From Oceanobacillus sp. CFH 90083 (lineage in GTDB: Bacteria; Bacillota; Bacilli; Bacillales; Amphibacillaceae): DNA of 64,000 bases. The stretch spans positions 103,531 through 167,530 of the forward strand of contig NZ_VIYG01000010.1 in NCBI RefSeq assembly GCF_009389585.1, read 5' to 3'. Below, piece by piece: positions 1 through 8,799 of the stretch (position 1 is its first letter; the number at the start of each line of letters is the position of its first letter). The notes beneath the pieces are model-generated. The model was not told the DNA's origin. It was given only the letters and a program-made list of their open reading frames with translations, and searched no databases. A program made the translations under genes and the position numbers.

Positions 1-196
1 CAAAATAAGTGCCGGCGAGCGGACCTAATGCGTCTCCTGTAGAACGATCGGTGCCAATAAAGATGGCAATATAATTATTTGCTTTCAAAGGAAACCAGGG
101 AAATACTTGCTTAGATAACGTTTTAGCTATATCGGGTTGTTTATAATTTGCTTTGAAATAGTCTGATTGTCTGCGCAGGCTTGTTTTTAGATTCAT
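1..196 (-). CDS. yyaC: YyaC-type sporulation protein, 5' part only
   Basis: The gene runs off the left edge, so only the first 65 codons are visible. The start ATG (complement of 194-196) is preceded on the minus strand by GGAGGAAC. The visible protein contains IFIGTDRSTGDALGPLAGT, which matches the N-terminal signature of the YyaC/DUF1256 family, spore proteins related to the germination protease GPR. In B. subtilis yyaC lies in the same origin-proximal neighbourhood as ychF, which supports the call. It is divergent from the following gene, with a 78-bp shared promoter region. The family identity is fairly secure; the biochemical role in this organism cannot be judged from a fragment. Confidence 0.8.
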   Translation of the reverse strand, partial: MNLKTSLRRQSDYFKANYKQPDIAKTLSKQVFPWFPLKANNYIAIFIGTDRSTGDALGPLAGTYF

Positions 197-274
197 AGCA
201 GTTCCTCCAAAATCATATTGTTACAGTATACGGTAAATTACGAAGAACTATACGTATGAATTGGAGGAAATACC

Positions 275-1294
275 ATGTGGAGAAGAGGTCTGCAATGGAT
301 GGCGTTAATCCTTGGTGCAACGATTGGTGCCGGATATGTATCAGGAAGAGAGCTGTGGCAGTTTTTTGGGCATGAGAGTGGACTGGCTATTGTGATATTT
401 GCTTTTCTTTTTTCATTTTGCTGTTATGTGATTATGGCGATTAGCTATCAGATGAAAAGTGTAAATTATTTACCTGTTTTAGAAATCATAGCCGGAAAAA
501 AGCTGACAAAGGTATTTGACGGATTAATTCTTTTGTATCTTTTTACGACCACCATGATTATGATTGCAGGAAGCGGGGCGGCAGGACAGGTATTCCACTT
601 ACCATATAGTGTTGGAATCGCGATTACTGGAATTTTACTTGTGCTGCTATTTCTAAAAGGAATAAAAGGATTGCTTACTGTAAATGAATTTATTTTACCA
701 GTTCTGATTACCGGACTTTTATATGTATTAGCCTTGTATGTCTCTAATGAGAATTTACAGCTGTTTGCATATTGGCATGAGCAGCGTAACTGGTTTGCAG
801 CGTTTCCTTTTACGGCATTGAATATTCTTCCTTTAGTAGCTATTTTAGGGGCAATTGGAAGCAAGGTAAAGGGCAGAGGAGAAATGCTGGTTTGCTGTAT
901 TGGTACCGGACTGTGCTTAGGCACCGTTTCGTATATTTATAATAGCAGCCTGATTCAAATTGCAGATGAAATCATGCTGTATGAGATTCCTTTATTCGCT
1001 ATTTTAAAAGAGTTTCCATTAGCGATGATTTTATTTATGTCTACCCTTCTCTGGCTGGCTATTTTTACAACTGCTGCTGCAGGGATGCTGGGCATTGCTA
1101 CGAGAGTACAGTCATTTTTAAAAGAAGAAAAACCCATGTACCTCATCGTGTTTATTTCTGTATTGCTTATGCTGCCATTGACAGGATTTGGTTTTGCTAA
1201 CCTGATAAATTTTCTCTATCCCTTATATGGTGTCCTCAATTTATATATTTTAGCAAGGTTATTAACATATCCATTATGGAGCAGAATTAAATAA
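275..1294 (+). CDS. YkvI-like polytopic membrane carrier
   Basis: A 339-residue protein that is almost entirely hydrophobic, with about ten predicted membrane helices. The first helix carries GATIGAGYVSGRELWQFFG, a glycine-rich broken-helix motif typical of YkvI proteins, which belong to the APC/LeuT-fold transporter superfamily. The start ATG follows GGAGGAAATACC. The substrate is unknown; an amino-acid-like or osmolyte cargo would fit the fold but is inference. It is monocistronic: divergent from yyaC and separated by about 200 bp from the MscS gene. No classical terminator is evident after it. Confidence 0.7.
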   Translation: MWRRGLQWMALILGATIGAGYVSGRELWQFFGHESGLAIVIFAFLFSFCCYVIMAISYQMKSVNYLPVLEIIAGKKLTKVFDGLILLYLFTTTMIMIAGSGAAGQVFHLPYSVGIAITGILLVLLFLKGIKGLLTVNEFILPVLITGLLYVLALYVSNENLQLFAYWHEQRNWFAAFPFTALNILPLVAILGAIGSKVKGRGEMLVCCIGTGLCLGTVSYIYNSSLIQIADEIMLYEIPLFAILKEFPLAMILFMSTLLWLAIFTTAAAGMLGIATRVQSFLKEEKPMYLIVFISVLLMLPLTGFGFANLINFLYPLYGVLNLYILARLLTYPLWSRIK

Positions 1295-1497
1295 GCAATT
1301 AGATTTTGAGTAAACTACTTAAAAATGTATGTAACTATAATGCTTAATGGTTAAAAGAAGTAAGTATAAATGTATAATACGAAAAATATAAGATTTGTAC
1401 GTTTACATTTTTGCAGAAGGGAAATACATTATGGTAATATTTTTTGAGCATCCATTGTAAAGATGCTGGTATGGAAAGTGAAAGGAGTTATTACTGT

Positions 1498-2397
1498 ATG
1501 AATTTTATAAATAATCAATTAGACAAGCTATGGGATTATTTGAGCAGTCCGGAGCCCTGGTTAGCTATTTTAGAGGGAGCAATCCGAATTGTTCTGATTA
1601 TCTTTGTTTCTTGGCTGGTTGTTCGTATTGTGCGGAAAATAGTAGATAAATTATTTGTACAAAGGCAGCATGGACCGATAAGGATTCCAAAACGCCGGGA
1701 AGATACGCTGAAAAAATTGATCAAGAGTGTGGTTGCCTACGTAGTCTATTTTATGGCGATTGTGATGGTGTTACAGGTCTTTAACTTTCAAATTGGACCC
1801 CTGTTAGCCGGAGCTGGTGTTGCAGGCTTAGCGATCGGTTTTGGGGCACAGAATCTTGTCCGTGATATCATCTCAGGCTTCTTTATTATTTTTGAGGATC
1901 AATTTTCAGTAGGAGACTATGTTTCCACTGCAGGAATTGAAGGAACAGTTGAAGAAATTGGATTACGCACGTCAAAAATAGTCTCCTGGACAGGTGAGCT
2001 GAACATCGTTCCCAATGGAAATATTACGCAAGTTATCAATTACTCATCCCGAAATGGACTGGCTGTTGTAGATGTGAATGTGCCATATGAAAGTGATGTT
2101 GCTCAGGTAGAGCAAATTATTCAGGAAGTAGCTGAAACACTGCCGGATAAGTATGAATTTATTTTAAGTGTTCCTGAGATTATCGGTGTTCAAAACCTGG
2201 ATGTCTCTCATTTTGTTGTTCGTGTTATTGCTGAAACAGAGCCTGTCTTCAAATGGGCGGGAGAGCGGAATATACGTAAAGAAATTCAAGATAAGCTATA
2301 TAAATCTGGCATTAAAATTCCTTCTCCCCGAATTGTCACTTATTCTGAGGAAGAGGTTGAGAAATTAACCCGGGACCGTCAGCAAAATCACAGATAA
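1498..2397 (+). CDS. MscS-family mechanosensitive ion channel
   Basis: A 299-residue small-conductance mechanosensitive channel. A hydrophobic N-terminal segment (about residues 20-45) and another around 75-95 lead into the glycine/alanine-rich pore helix GPLLAGAGVAGLAIGFGAQ, the hallmark of MscS TM3. It is followed by the beta domain motif DQFSVGDYV and the cytosolic cage. The ATG at 1498 is chosen because AAAGGAG lies 10 bases upstream; an in-frame TTG at 1444 would add 18 non-conserved residues without a ribosome site. The channel should release solutes on hypo-osmotic shock, complementing the glycine betaine importer later in the window. It resembles B. subtilis YkuT/YhdY-type proteins; which orthologue is uncertain. 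Confidence 0.88.
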   Translation: MNFINNQLDKLWDYLSSPEPWLAILEGAIRIVLIIFVSWLVVRIVRKIVDKLFVQRQHGPIRIPKRREDTLKKLIKSVVAYVVYFMAIVMVLQVFNFQIGPLLAGAGVAGLAIGFGAQNLVRDIISGFFIIFEDQFSVGDYVSTAGIEGTVEEIGLRTSKIVSWTGELNIVPNGNITQVINYSSRNGLAVVDVNVPYESDVAQVEQIIQEVAETLPDKYEFILSVPEIIGVQNLDVSHFVVRVIAETEPVFKWAGERNIRKEIQDKLYKSGIKIPSPRIVTYSEEEVEKLTRDRQQNHR

Positions 2398-2432
2398 ATC
2401 CTTCTAAAATTTGCTATAATAAATGTAAGAAA

Positions 2433-2509
2433 AGCTCCGGGCCCCATTTCTGGAGCTAGACACCATTAATTTAAAAAACTTGGTTGTCATCAAGCTTTTA
2501 GGTGACAAC
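2433..2509 (+). promoter_or_regulatory. two short hairpins in the leader before yyzM
   Basis: The mscS-yyzM gap holds an AGCTCC/GGAGCT hairpin (2433-2457) and a GTTGTCA/TGACAAC hairpin (2483-2509). A TATAAT hexamer at 2415-2420 could be a -10 element for yyzM. The first hairpin lacks a T-run, so it is not a convincing terminator. Function is unknown. Confidence 0.3.
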
Positions 2510-2603
2510 TCTTGGGTTGCGATTACTCACCCCATGAAAAACGTAGCACTTATGCAGTAAGAAAATTTAAACTTTCTTAACTGCCAAAAAAGGAGCAGGA
2601 GTT

Positions 2604-2798
2604 ATGGATAAAGAATTTGGTTTGAATGATGTTGTCCAAATGAAAAAGCCACATCCATGCGGTGAAAACCGTTGGAAAGTTATTCGTATGGGGATGGACA
2701 TCCGTATTAAATGTCTTGGCTGCGGACATAGTGTGCTGATACCAAGACGGGATTTTACCAAGAAGCTAAAAAAAGTCTTGGAAAAACATGAAGAATAG
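2604..2798 (+). CDS. yyzM: DUF951 zinc-ribbon-like small protein (YyzM)
   Basis: A 64-residue protein with the DUF951 pattern: a KKPHPCGENRW segment followed by CLGCGHSVLIPR, giving a set of cysteines and histidines that could bind a metal. It is nearly always found immediately upstream of ychF in Firmicutes, as here. The start is preceded by AAAAAAGGAG. The function of the family is unknown. A strong stem-loop follows before ychF, so the two genes may be only partly co-transcribed. Confidence 0.85.
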   Translation: MDKEFGLNDVVQMKKPHPCGENRWKVIRMGMDIRIKCLGCGHSVLIPRRDFTKKLKKVLEKHEE

Positions 2799-2852
2799 TG
2801 AAAAAAAGATTTTATATGAGAATTGGGAAGATAAAAATAAATATTTCCTTAG

Positions 2853-2912
2853 GAGAAAACGCAAAACAGGCTTAGATAAGGAACCTGTTTTGCGTTTTCT
2901 CATGCTTGTCTT
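2853..2912 (+). terminator. intrinsic terminator between yyzM and ychF
   Basis: A perfect 18-bp inverted repeat (2853-2870 and 2884-2901) with a 13-nt loop, followed by a pyrimidine-rich stretch ending TCTTTTTG. It lies inside a 64-codon open frame at 2788-2982, which argues that this frame is not a gene. Confidence 0.7.
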
Positions 2913-2992
2913 TTTGTCAGGGACTATCTATAATTGGAGTTACGAAAATGTTCATGAACGAATTGAATCCTTAAGGAGTTGAAGAAAGTAAT

Positions 2993-4093
2993 ATGGCATT
3001 AACAGCAGGAATTGTCGGTCTTCCCAATGTAGGGAAATCTACATTGTTTAATGCAATCACACAGGCTGGAGCAGAAGCAGCAAACTATCCATTTGCTACG
3101 ATTGATCCGAATGTAGGGATTGTGGAAGTTCCAGACGAACGTTTAAATAAATTAACAGAGCTTGTCAAACCGAAGAAAACAGTCCCGACTGCATTTGAAT
3201 TTACGGATATTGCCGGCATTGTAAAAGGCGCCAGTAAAGGGGAAGGATTAGGAAACCAATTCTTATCTCACATCAGACAGGTAGATGCGATTTGCCAGGT
3301 GGTACGCTGTTTTGAAGATGAGAATATTACACACGTTTCTGGAAAGGTCGATCCGATTGATGATATTGAAATCATTAATCTGGAGCTGATTTTAGCAGAT
3401 TTGGAATCTGTCAATAAACGATTCCAGCGTGTAGAAAAGTTGGCACGTCAAAAGGATAAGGAAGCACTTGTAGAGTATGAGGTATTAAACAAGATTAAAG
3501 AGGGCTTGGAGAATGATCAGCCAGTACGTGCTTTGGAGTTTACAGAAGAGCAGGAAAAAACGGTGAAAGGGCTGCATCTGTTAACAAGTAAGCCAACATT
3601 ATATGTAGCAAATGTAAGCGAAGATGAAGTAGCAGACCCGGATGCAAATGAAAATGTGCAAAAGGTAAAAGAATATGCAGCAAATGAAAATGCGGAAGTG
3701 ATTGTTGTTTGTGCGCGTATTGAAGAAGAAATAGCAGAATTAGAGCCGGAAGAAAAAGTTGAATTTCTGGAGGACTTAGGTATCTCCGAATCAGGCTTAG
3801 ATAAATTAATTAAGGCTTCTTATAGCTTACTTGGACTGGCCACTTATTTTACAGCCGGTGAACAGGAAGTACGTGCATGGACTTTCCGTCAAGGAATAAA
3901 AGCACCACAGGCTGCAGGAATTATCCATACCGACTTTGAGCGCGGGTTTATCCGTGCCGAGACAGTATCCTATGAGGATTTAGTGGATGCCGGCAATATG
4001 GCAACTGCAAGGGAAAGAGGGAAAGTAAGACTGGAAGGAAAAGAATATATTGTTCAAGACGGTGACGTTATTCATTTCCGATTTAATGTATAA
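2993..4093 (+). CDS. ychF: redox-regulated ATPase YchF (Obg-family)
   Basis: A 366-residue YchF/Ola1 P-loop protein, the usual family length. The G1 motif GLPNVGKSTLFNA is at residues 8-20, and the G3 region is FTDIAGIVKGASKGEGLGNQ. The NxxE-type G4 motif (NVSE, about 204) explains ATP rather than GTP preference. The C-terminal TGS-like domain contains the conserved AWTFRQGIKAPQAAGIIHTDFE. It binds ribosomes and modulates stress responses in other bacteria. The ATG is preceded by AAGGAG. In B. subtilis it is called yyaF and also precedes rpsF. Confidence 0.97.
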   Translation: MALTAGIVGLPNVGKSTLFNAITQAGAEAANYPFATIDPNVGIVEVPDERLNKLTELVKPKKTVPTAFEFTDIAGIVKGASKGEGLGNQFLSHIRQVDAICQVVRCFEDENITHVSGKVDPIDDIEIINLELILADLESVNKRFQRVEKLARQKDKEALVEYEVLNKIKEGLENDQPVRALEFTEEQEKTVKGLHLLTSKPTLYVANVSEDEVADPDANENVQKVKEYAANENAEVIVVCARIEEEIAELEPEEKVEFLEDLGISESGLDKLIKASYSLLGLATYFTAGEQEVRAWTFRQGIKAPQAAGIIHTDFERGFIRAETVSYEDLVDAGNMATARERGKVRLEGKEYIVQDGDVIHFRFNV

Positions 4094-4321
4094 GCTTATT
4101 TTCTAAGCAAACTATCGCTGATACAAACAAGCTAAAAGCTGATTAACAGTAATTATTGAAAAAGATAAATCAGGTTCTCTCGAAGACTTGTCATAACATA
4201 ATTTATTTGGTATAATATTGCATTGTGAGTAATTAGATAATTATTCCTTGCTCTTATGTCTATGATTCATTGTGGAATGATGAGAGATGAGGGCCGCTAA
4301 GACCAAAAGGAGGTGTAACGG
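4094..4321 (+). promoter_or_regulatory. leader region of the rpsF-ssb-rpsR operon
   Basis: A 228-bp gap without a gene. A plausible -10 (TATAAT, 4211-4216) is present. The last 60 bases before rpsF contain GGGCCGCTAAGACC, and an rpsF-leader RNA bound by the S6:S18 complex is known at this place in many bacteria. The CCG element would fit that motif, but I could not fold it, so this is an inference from position. Confidence 0.35.
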
Positions 4322-4609
4322 ATGAGAAAATACGAAATTATGTACATCATCCGCCCAGATATCGAAGAGGAAGCACAAACGGCTTTAATCGAGCGTTTTA
4401 ACAAAATCCTTACTGATAACGGAGCGGAAATCGAAAAAGTTGATGAAAAAGGCAAGAAGCGTCTTGCATACGAAATCAATGACTATCGTGATGGCTATTA
4501 TGTTGTTATCAATTTCCAAAGTGATGAAGCTGCAGTTAATGAGTTTGATCGCCTAGCGAAATTCAACGATGATATTATTCGCCATATGGCAATTCGAGAT
4601 GAAAAATAA
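4322..4609 (+). CDS. rpsF: 30S ribosomal protein S6
   Basis: A 95-residue S6 beginning [18 protein letters not shown] and containing the conserved [22 protein letters not shown] core. It binds 16S rRNA together with S18, encoded two genes downstream. Its start follows AAAGGAGGTGTAACGG, a very strong ribosome binding site. The operon is rpsF-ssb-rpsR. Confidence 0.98.
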   Translation: MRKYEIMYIIRPDIEEEAQTALIERFNKILTDNGAEIEKVDEKGKKRLAYEINDYRDGYYVVINFQSDEAAVNEFDRLAKFNDDIIRHMAIRDEK

Positions 4610-4624
4610 TAAGGAGTGGTTCTG

Positions 4625-5149
4625 ATGTTAAATCGTGTCGTATTGGTTGGCAGATTAACGAGGGATCCTGATTTACGCTATACTCCAAATGGTGTGGCAG
4701 TAGCCAACTTTACTATTGCTGTTAACAGACCTTTTTCAAATCAACAGGGAGACCGCGAAGCAGATTTTATAAACTGTGTCGTTTGGCGTAGACCAGCTGA
4801 AAACCTGGCGAACTATATGAAAAAAGGAAGCCTGATTGGTGTAGATGGACGTGTTCAAACACGTAATTTCGAAGGACAAGATGGCAAACGGGTTTATGTA
4901 ACAGAAATTGTTGCGGATAGCGTTCAATTCCTGGAGTCGAAAGGGACTCAAGGCGGAGGACAGTATCAATCTGATGGCTACCAGAGTAACCAAAATAATC
5001 AGAACCAATACCAGCAAAATCCATTTTCATCAAATCAAAATCAAGGATTTAATCAAAACCAAAGCTTTAATCAAAATCAAAATCAGGAAGATCCATTTAA
5101 AAATAATGGAGAACCGATTGATATATCAGATGATGATTTACCGTTTTAA
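4625..5149 (+). CDS. ssb: single-stranded DNA-binding protein SSB
   Basis: A 174-residue SSB. The OB fold covers residues 1-105 ([40 protein letters not shown]). A Q/N-rich linker with repeated NQNQ units follows, then the acidic tip DISDDDLPF, the conserved docking peptide for replication and repair partners. ATG 4625 is chosen over GTG 4616 because AAGGAG lies at 4611-4616 and family members begin MLNRVVL or similar. It sits between the S6 and S18 genes, as in nearly all Firmicutes. Confidence 0.97.
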   Translation: MLNRVVLVGRLTRDPDLRYTPNGVAVANFTIAVNRPFSNQQGDREADFINCVVWRRPAENLANYMKKGSLIGVDGRVQTRNFEGQDGKRVYVTEIVADSVQFLESKGTQGGGQYQSDGYQSNQNNQNQYQQNPFSSNQNQGFNQNQSFNQNQNQEDPFKNNGEPIDISDDDLPF

Positions 5150-5161
5150 ATCATTACCTAA

Positions 5162-5422
<261 letters not shown>

Positions 5423-5428
5423 TTAATG

Positions 5429-5462
5429 AACCCTCAAGTTCCTATGGACTTGAGGGTTTCAT
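5429..5462 (+). terminator. terminator of the rpsF operon
   Basis: An 11-bp perfect stem (AACCCTCAAGT at 5429-5439, ACTTGAGGGTT at 5448-5458) with an 8-nt loop, followed by TTCATTG. It overlaps the 3' end of the convergent gene and may act in both directions. Confidence 0.8.
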
Positions 5463-5863
5463 TGTGTTCTTATATCTGGATTGATCTCTTGCAATACTTG
5501 TATAAACTTCTCCTTGGACTCTGGAGAAATATAGATAATACGATATGTTCCATAGCTGATTTCTATTCGGTGTATGGAAAGAGCAGGTGCAGAATAGATA
5601 TTTTTTGTTTTGCGAATGAAGTGAATCTCTCGGATAGGGATAGATATTTTCCAGAAACCTGATTTTATAATAAGATGCTGATTATTGACGATATATTTTG
5701 TATGAAACAAAAGAGAGCTGAGCCAAAAAATAAATAACGATAAAATAATAATCGTAATGATTTCTGATAGAAGGATAGAGCGGATAAATAAAAATAAGAG
5801 AAACAATATACTCGGTATTAAGAAAATACCTATCCAAACATCCATTTTTGATTTAAAAACCAT
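5459..5863 (-). CDS. PH-like (DUF1200/YyaB-type) membrane protein
   Basis: A 134-residue protein with two N-terminal membrane helices (about residues 8-28 and 33-52) and a small beta-rich C-terminal domain. The latter carries KYIVNNQHLIIKSGFWKISIPIREI, the pattern of bacterial PH-like DUF1200 domains, where a YRIIYISPE segment closes the sheet. B. subtilis YyaB, from the same chromosomal neighbourhood, is a plausible relative. Function is unknown. It is convergent with rpsR and has a weak ribosome site (GGAGTTTTTTTC). Confidence 0.6.
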   Translation of the reverse strand: MVFKSKMDVWIGIFLIPSILFLLFLFIRSILLSEIITIIILSLFIFWLSSLLFHTKYIVNNQHLIIKSGFWKISIPIREIHFIRKTKNIYSAPALSIHRIEISYGTYRIIYISPESKEKFIQVLQEINPDIRTQ

Positions 5864-5915
5864 GAAAAAAACTCCTCTATAAAAAAACTAAGCGATATTT
5901 GCGTAAGTTTTCCTT

Positions 5916-6107
5916 TTAAATAAGAGCCCGCCATATCAATACAGCAGCTAAAATAATCACAGGCAAGCCGATAAAGTAGATATAGGAAAGGCTTGAAAAA
6001 CTTTTCTTTTGTTCATAATTATCATCTAATCGTTTAGTAACCAAAATCGTACCCGCTAACGCTATCATACAGACGATAATAACAATGATGATCAGGATAT
6101 GCAGCAT
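5916..6107 (-). CDS. small two-helix membrane protein
   Basis: A 63-residue protein with two membrane spans (MLHILIIIVIIVCMIALAG and a second near the C-terminus) joined by a charged loop (TKRLDDNYEQKKS). Translation should start at the ATG at 6107 or the in-frame TTG at 6113, because AAGGAGGTGAACGG lies just upstream. The longer frame from 6200 has no ribosome site and would place that perfect Shine-Dalgarno inside the gene. I do not recognise a family. Confidence 0.55.
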   Translation of the reverse strand: MLHILIIIVIIVCMIALAGTILVTKRLDDNYEQKKSFSSLSYIYFIGLPVIILAAVLIWRALI

Positions 6108-6264
6108 ATTCAAAATCCGTTCACCTCCTTGATAGATCATACGTGCTGACTTGGAAATAAAGCTGTCTATTTTTGCAGGGTTCTCCGCCTTCTCAGTCAT
6201 ATACTAAGGCTATCACAGAATAATGATAGGAACTTTGACAAATTTCAAACATCCTTATTCTTAA

Positions 6265-6313
6265 TAAAAAACACTCTTCAAGCATAGGGAACTTATCTAC
6301 ACTTGAAGAGCGT
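6265..6313 (-). terminator. terminator of the CitMHS carrier gene
   Basis: On the minus strand a 12-bp stem (CTTGAAGAG core; arms at 6271-6282 and 6302-6313) is followed by TTTTTTATT. It lies directly after the stop codon of the carrier gene. Confidence 0.8.
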
Positions 6314-6335
6314 ATATGAATCTATCAATTTGATT

Positions 6336-7706
6336 TTAGATAGTAACAACACCAATTAAAACTGCAAACCCTAACAGGATAATACTGAATCCCCATAGCC
6401 AGAAGAAAGAGTATTTGATATGCTTACCCATGTTGGCGGAAGCAAGACCAATCCCTAACCATAGCGCAGGAGAGAATGGACTAACAAATGTACCGATAAT
6501 ATTTCCAATCATCATAGAATAAGCTGTTGATACAGATGCAATATCCTGTGTGCTGGCAATCTGGTCAACGATTGGCAGCAATGCAAAATAATAAGCATCT
6601 GTACTGGTTAATAAGTCTAAAGGAACTCCCAGCACACCAACAATCAGATGAATAAACGGAATAACAAAGGCTGGCATAATTGCTACGGCCGCTAATGCAA
6701 TCTGTTCAAGCATCCCTGATTCATTCAGGACACCCAGGAATACCCCGGCAGACAGGATAACTGCAGCCATCATTAAGGCATTCGGAGCGTGAACTTTGAC
6801 GCGATTCATTTGGTTATCAACGCCTTTATAGTTTAACGGAAGGGCAATAGCAACCCCAATCATAAATGCGTACTGAGGTGCCAGCAAACCAGCCATCATT
6901 GTTCCTAATACGAGAACGGTAAGAACAAGGTTTGCCCAATTTCTCCACGCTACATCTCTTGGCTGTTCTTTCGCTTGTGCCATCTCTTCATTCTGTCTCT
7001 TTGTAAAGTTATCAGCAATAGCCAGAATATTGATATTTTCATTTAATGTAATCTCACCTGCAGCAGCTCGTTTACTGATTCTTTTCTTTTCACGAATACC
7101 AAGAATTACAGCGAGTGTCAGGATAAGCCCGGCACCGATTGCCTGTACAGGAATAAGCGGTAAGTAAAATTCAATTAGATCCATCTCTATCACTGTTGCT
7201 GCCCGTGCAGCTGGCCCTCCCCAAGGAATCATATTAATAACACCAGCACTTAGAGCAACTAATAATAATAGTAAATAACGACTCATATGTAGTTCTTTAT
7301 ACAAAGGAAGCAATGCCGGGATACAGAGAAGAAAAGTAGATGCTCCTGCTCCATCGAGCTGTGCAATCATACCAATAACTGCTGTCGCTATAGCTACAAC
7401 TATGACATTTCCCTTTGTTACTAAAATCATAAAGCGGATGAAGGGATTGAATAAACCGCTGTCTTGCATAATGCCAAAGTAGACAATGGCAAAAATAAAC
7501 ATAATCACAACGCCCATTACTTGCTGCGAGCCGGCTGCTAAAAATTCTGATAATTCCCCGAAATTAAATCCGGCTATAAATGCACCTATAATTGGAATAA
7601 TCGTCATTCCGACAATCGGACTGATTTTATTGGAAATAAGTAATCCGACAATGGAAAAGATAATAAGCAGCCCAACAATCGTGAGCCAAACAGAAATGTC
7701 TTCCAT
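6336..7706 (-). CDS. CitMHS-family citrate/divalent-cation symporter
   Basis: A 456-residue polytopic carrier of the CitMHS family (TC 2.A.11), with about twelve membrane helices. A characteristic stretch is AQLDGAGASTFLLCIPALLP, followed by MIPWGGPAARAA in the first half and DLLTSTDAYYFALLPI in the second. Members take up citrate as a complex with Mg or Ca, or transport related organic acids. The gene is monocistronic with its own terminator. Upstream of the AAAAGAGG ribosome site sits a cre-like palindrome, suggesting carbon catabolite control. Which metal-citrate complex is used cannot be read from sequence. Confidence 0.85.
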   Translation of the reverse strand: MEDISVWLTIVGLLIIFSIVGLLISNKISPIVGMTIIPIIGAFIAGFNFGELSEFLAAGSQQVMGVVIMFIFAIVYFGIMQDSGLFNPFIRFMILVTKGNVIVVAIATAVIGMIAQLDGAGASTFLLCIPALLPLYKELHMSRYLLLLLVALSAGVINMIPWGGPAARAATVIEMDLIEFYLPLIPVQAIGAGLILTLAVILGIREKKRISKRAAAGEITLNENINILAIADNFTKRQNEEMAQAKEQPRDVAWRNWANLVLTVLVLGTMMAGLLAPQYAFMIGVAIALPLNYKGVDNQMNRVKVHAPNALMMAAVILSAGVFLGVLNESGMLEQIALAAVAIMPAFVIPFIHLIVGVLGVPLDLLTSTDAYYFALLPIVDQIASTQDIASVSTAYSMMIGNIIGTFVSPFSPALWLGIGLASANMGKHIKYSFFWLWGFSIILLGFAVLIGVVTI

Positions 7707-7723
7707 AATAAACCTCTTTTCTT

Positions 7724-7740
7724 TTGTAAACGCTTTACAA
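7724..7740 (-). promoter_or_regulatory. cre-like palindrome before the CitMHS gene
   Basis: TTGTAAACGCTTTACAA is a LacI-family-type dyad with a CG-containing centre. It fits the CcpA cre pattern only if one extra base is allowed (15 rather than 14 positions from TG to CA). It lies 18-34 bases upstream of the start codon, just before the ribosome site, where a bound repressor would block transcription. Confidence 0.4.
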
Positions 7741-7816
7741 AACTTTTAAAAAATTGCATATTACTACTATAAAACGTTTATAAGTGAATTTCAATCATTT
7801 CTTTTGCATGGATCAG

Positions 7817-8302
7817 TTAGCGAGTTCTCTTTTGCGGGTATAAGAAAACCATCCTTATCAATAGTAACAAAGGATAAATAAAAAAGATACCTAAAAACCA
7901 ATCTGGAATTGGCCAAATGAATGAAGTCAAGGTAAATACTGCTGTAGGGATGGTGATCGAACAAGCCGTTAATTTCCATAGTGTTCCATAGGAGAGCTTT
8001 CGATTTGCCAGATGAACAACCCCTCTGCCCAAATAAGCAATAAGTGAAATAACTCCCAGCAATAGAATGGCTAATATTAAATAATAGAACATAAAGAAAT
8101 AGATAAGCTGAAAAATAATGTTCATCTCTCCTCCTAAACCAGTCCAGTTTGTTAAACGGAACATGAGCTCAGGTAATGATGCGATCGTAAATAAGATAAA
8201 TAGATAAATCATGATTTTATCCATCTCTATTCGATTGATTTGAAACATTGCTTTCTTTTGTGGCAGAAACAAGCTTTCTTTTAGTATCTTGATAAAGTTC
8301 AT
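7817..8302 (-). CDS. DUF1189 membrane protein
   Basis: A 161-residue protein resembling the DUF1189 family. A short cytoplasmic start (FIKILKESLFLPQKKAMF) is followed by four or five membrane helices. Two ATGs are available; the second (8302) is preferred because AAAGGATG is at a better distance. Function is unknown; members in other Firmicutes lie near transport genes but no substrate is established. It points away from yybS and is followed by the citrate carrier on the same strand after about 110 bp. Confidence 0.55.
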   Translation of the reverse strand: MNFIKILKESLFLPQKKAMFQINRIEMDKIMIYLFILFTIASLPELMFRLTNWTGLGGEMNIIFQLIYFFMFYYLILAILLLGVISLIAYLGRGVVHLANRKLSYGTLWKLTACSITIPTAVFTLTSFIWPIPDWFLGIFFIYPLLLLIRMVFLYPQKRTR

Positions 8303-8799
8303 TTTTTTCATCCTTTATTTAAAAGTGGGGGGAAAGTCTCTTCATTATCATATAATGAATGATGTGATTTAATCCGCTTTCTGTTGGCAACACTATTATT
8401 ATAAAGGAATCTGCTTTTATATGGGAAAGAAAATAACACTATTCGACAAATTTCCCGGGAAATAATATCAAATTCTATCACATCCTGCCAATGTTCAGAG
8501 GGGTAATTGCAGCACGTATTCTGCTGAAGAGGTGGATAGTTCTTGGGAAAATAAAAATTTATACTATGAACAAGATGCAATACAAGCCATTCTGTTAAAT
8601 TCATGTTATCATTATAAAATATGTGTTGAATGAACAATGGTTGTCTGAAGACAATAAAATGATTGCAGATAAGTGAGGAAGAAAGCAGTCAATTTCTTTT
8701 TTTGACAATCTTTCTCATAAGCAGAGAGAAGTTTTCACCAAAATAAATTTATTTTGGTGAAGATATAACTATTTATTTTGCTAGAACGAGGTGCAGTAT
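8303..8799. other. 497-bp intergenic region with one long palindrome
   Basis: No convincing gene: a 109-codon minus-strand frame here has a composition unlike a protein and no ribosome site. The left part is unremarkable AT-rich DNA with a TTGTC/GACAA hairpin (8640-8653). The right part carries the 28-bp palindrome listed separately and a TTGACA hexamer at 8702-8707 without a matching -10. Confidence 0.5.
8734..8761. promoter_or_regulatory. 28-bp perfect palindrome upstream of yybS
   Basis: The left half TTCACCAAAATAAA is followed directly by its exact reverse complement. It lies 38 bases before the yybS start codon. With no loop and no T-run it looks more like a repressor operator than a terminator. 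I do not recognise the regulator. Confidence 0.5.

Noticed and set aside
2788..2982. 64-codon open frame between yyzM and ychF
   Set aside because: It spans a perfect 18-bp terminator stem, overlaps the end of yyzM and has no typical ribosome site.
5916..6200. 94-residue version of the small membrane protein
   Set aside because: Its upstream start lacks a ribosome site, while AAGGAGGTGA lies inside the frame right before a better start.
8308..8637. 109-codon minus-strand frame
   Set aside because: Low-complexity composition, no ribosome site and no recognisable motif; treated as intergenic.
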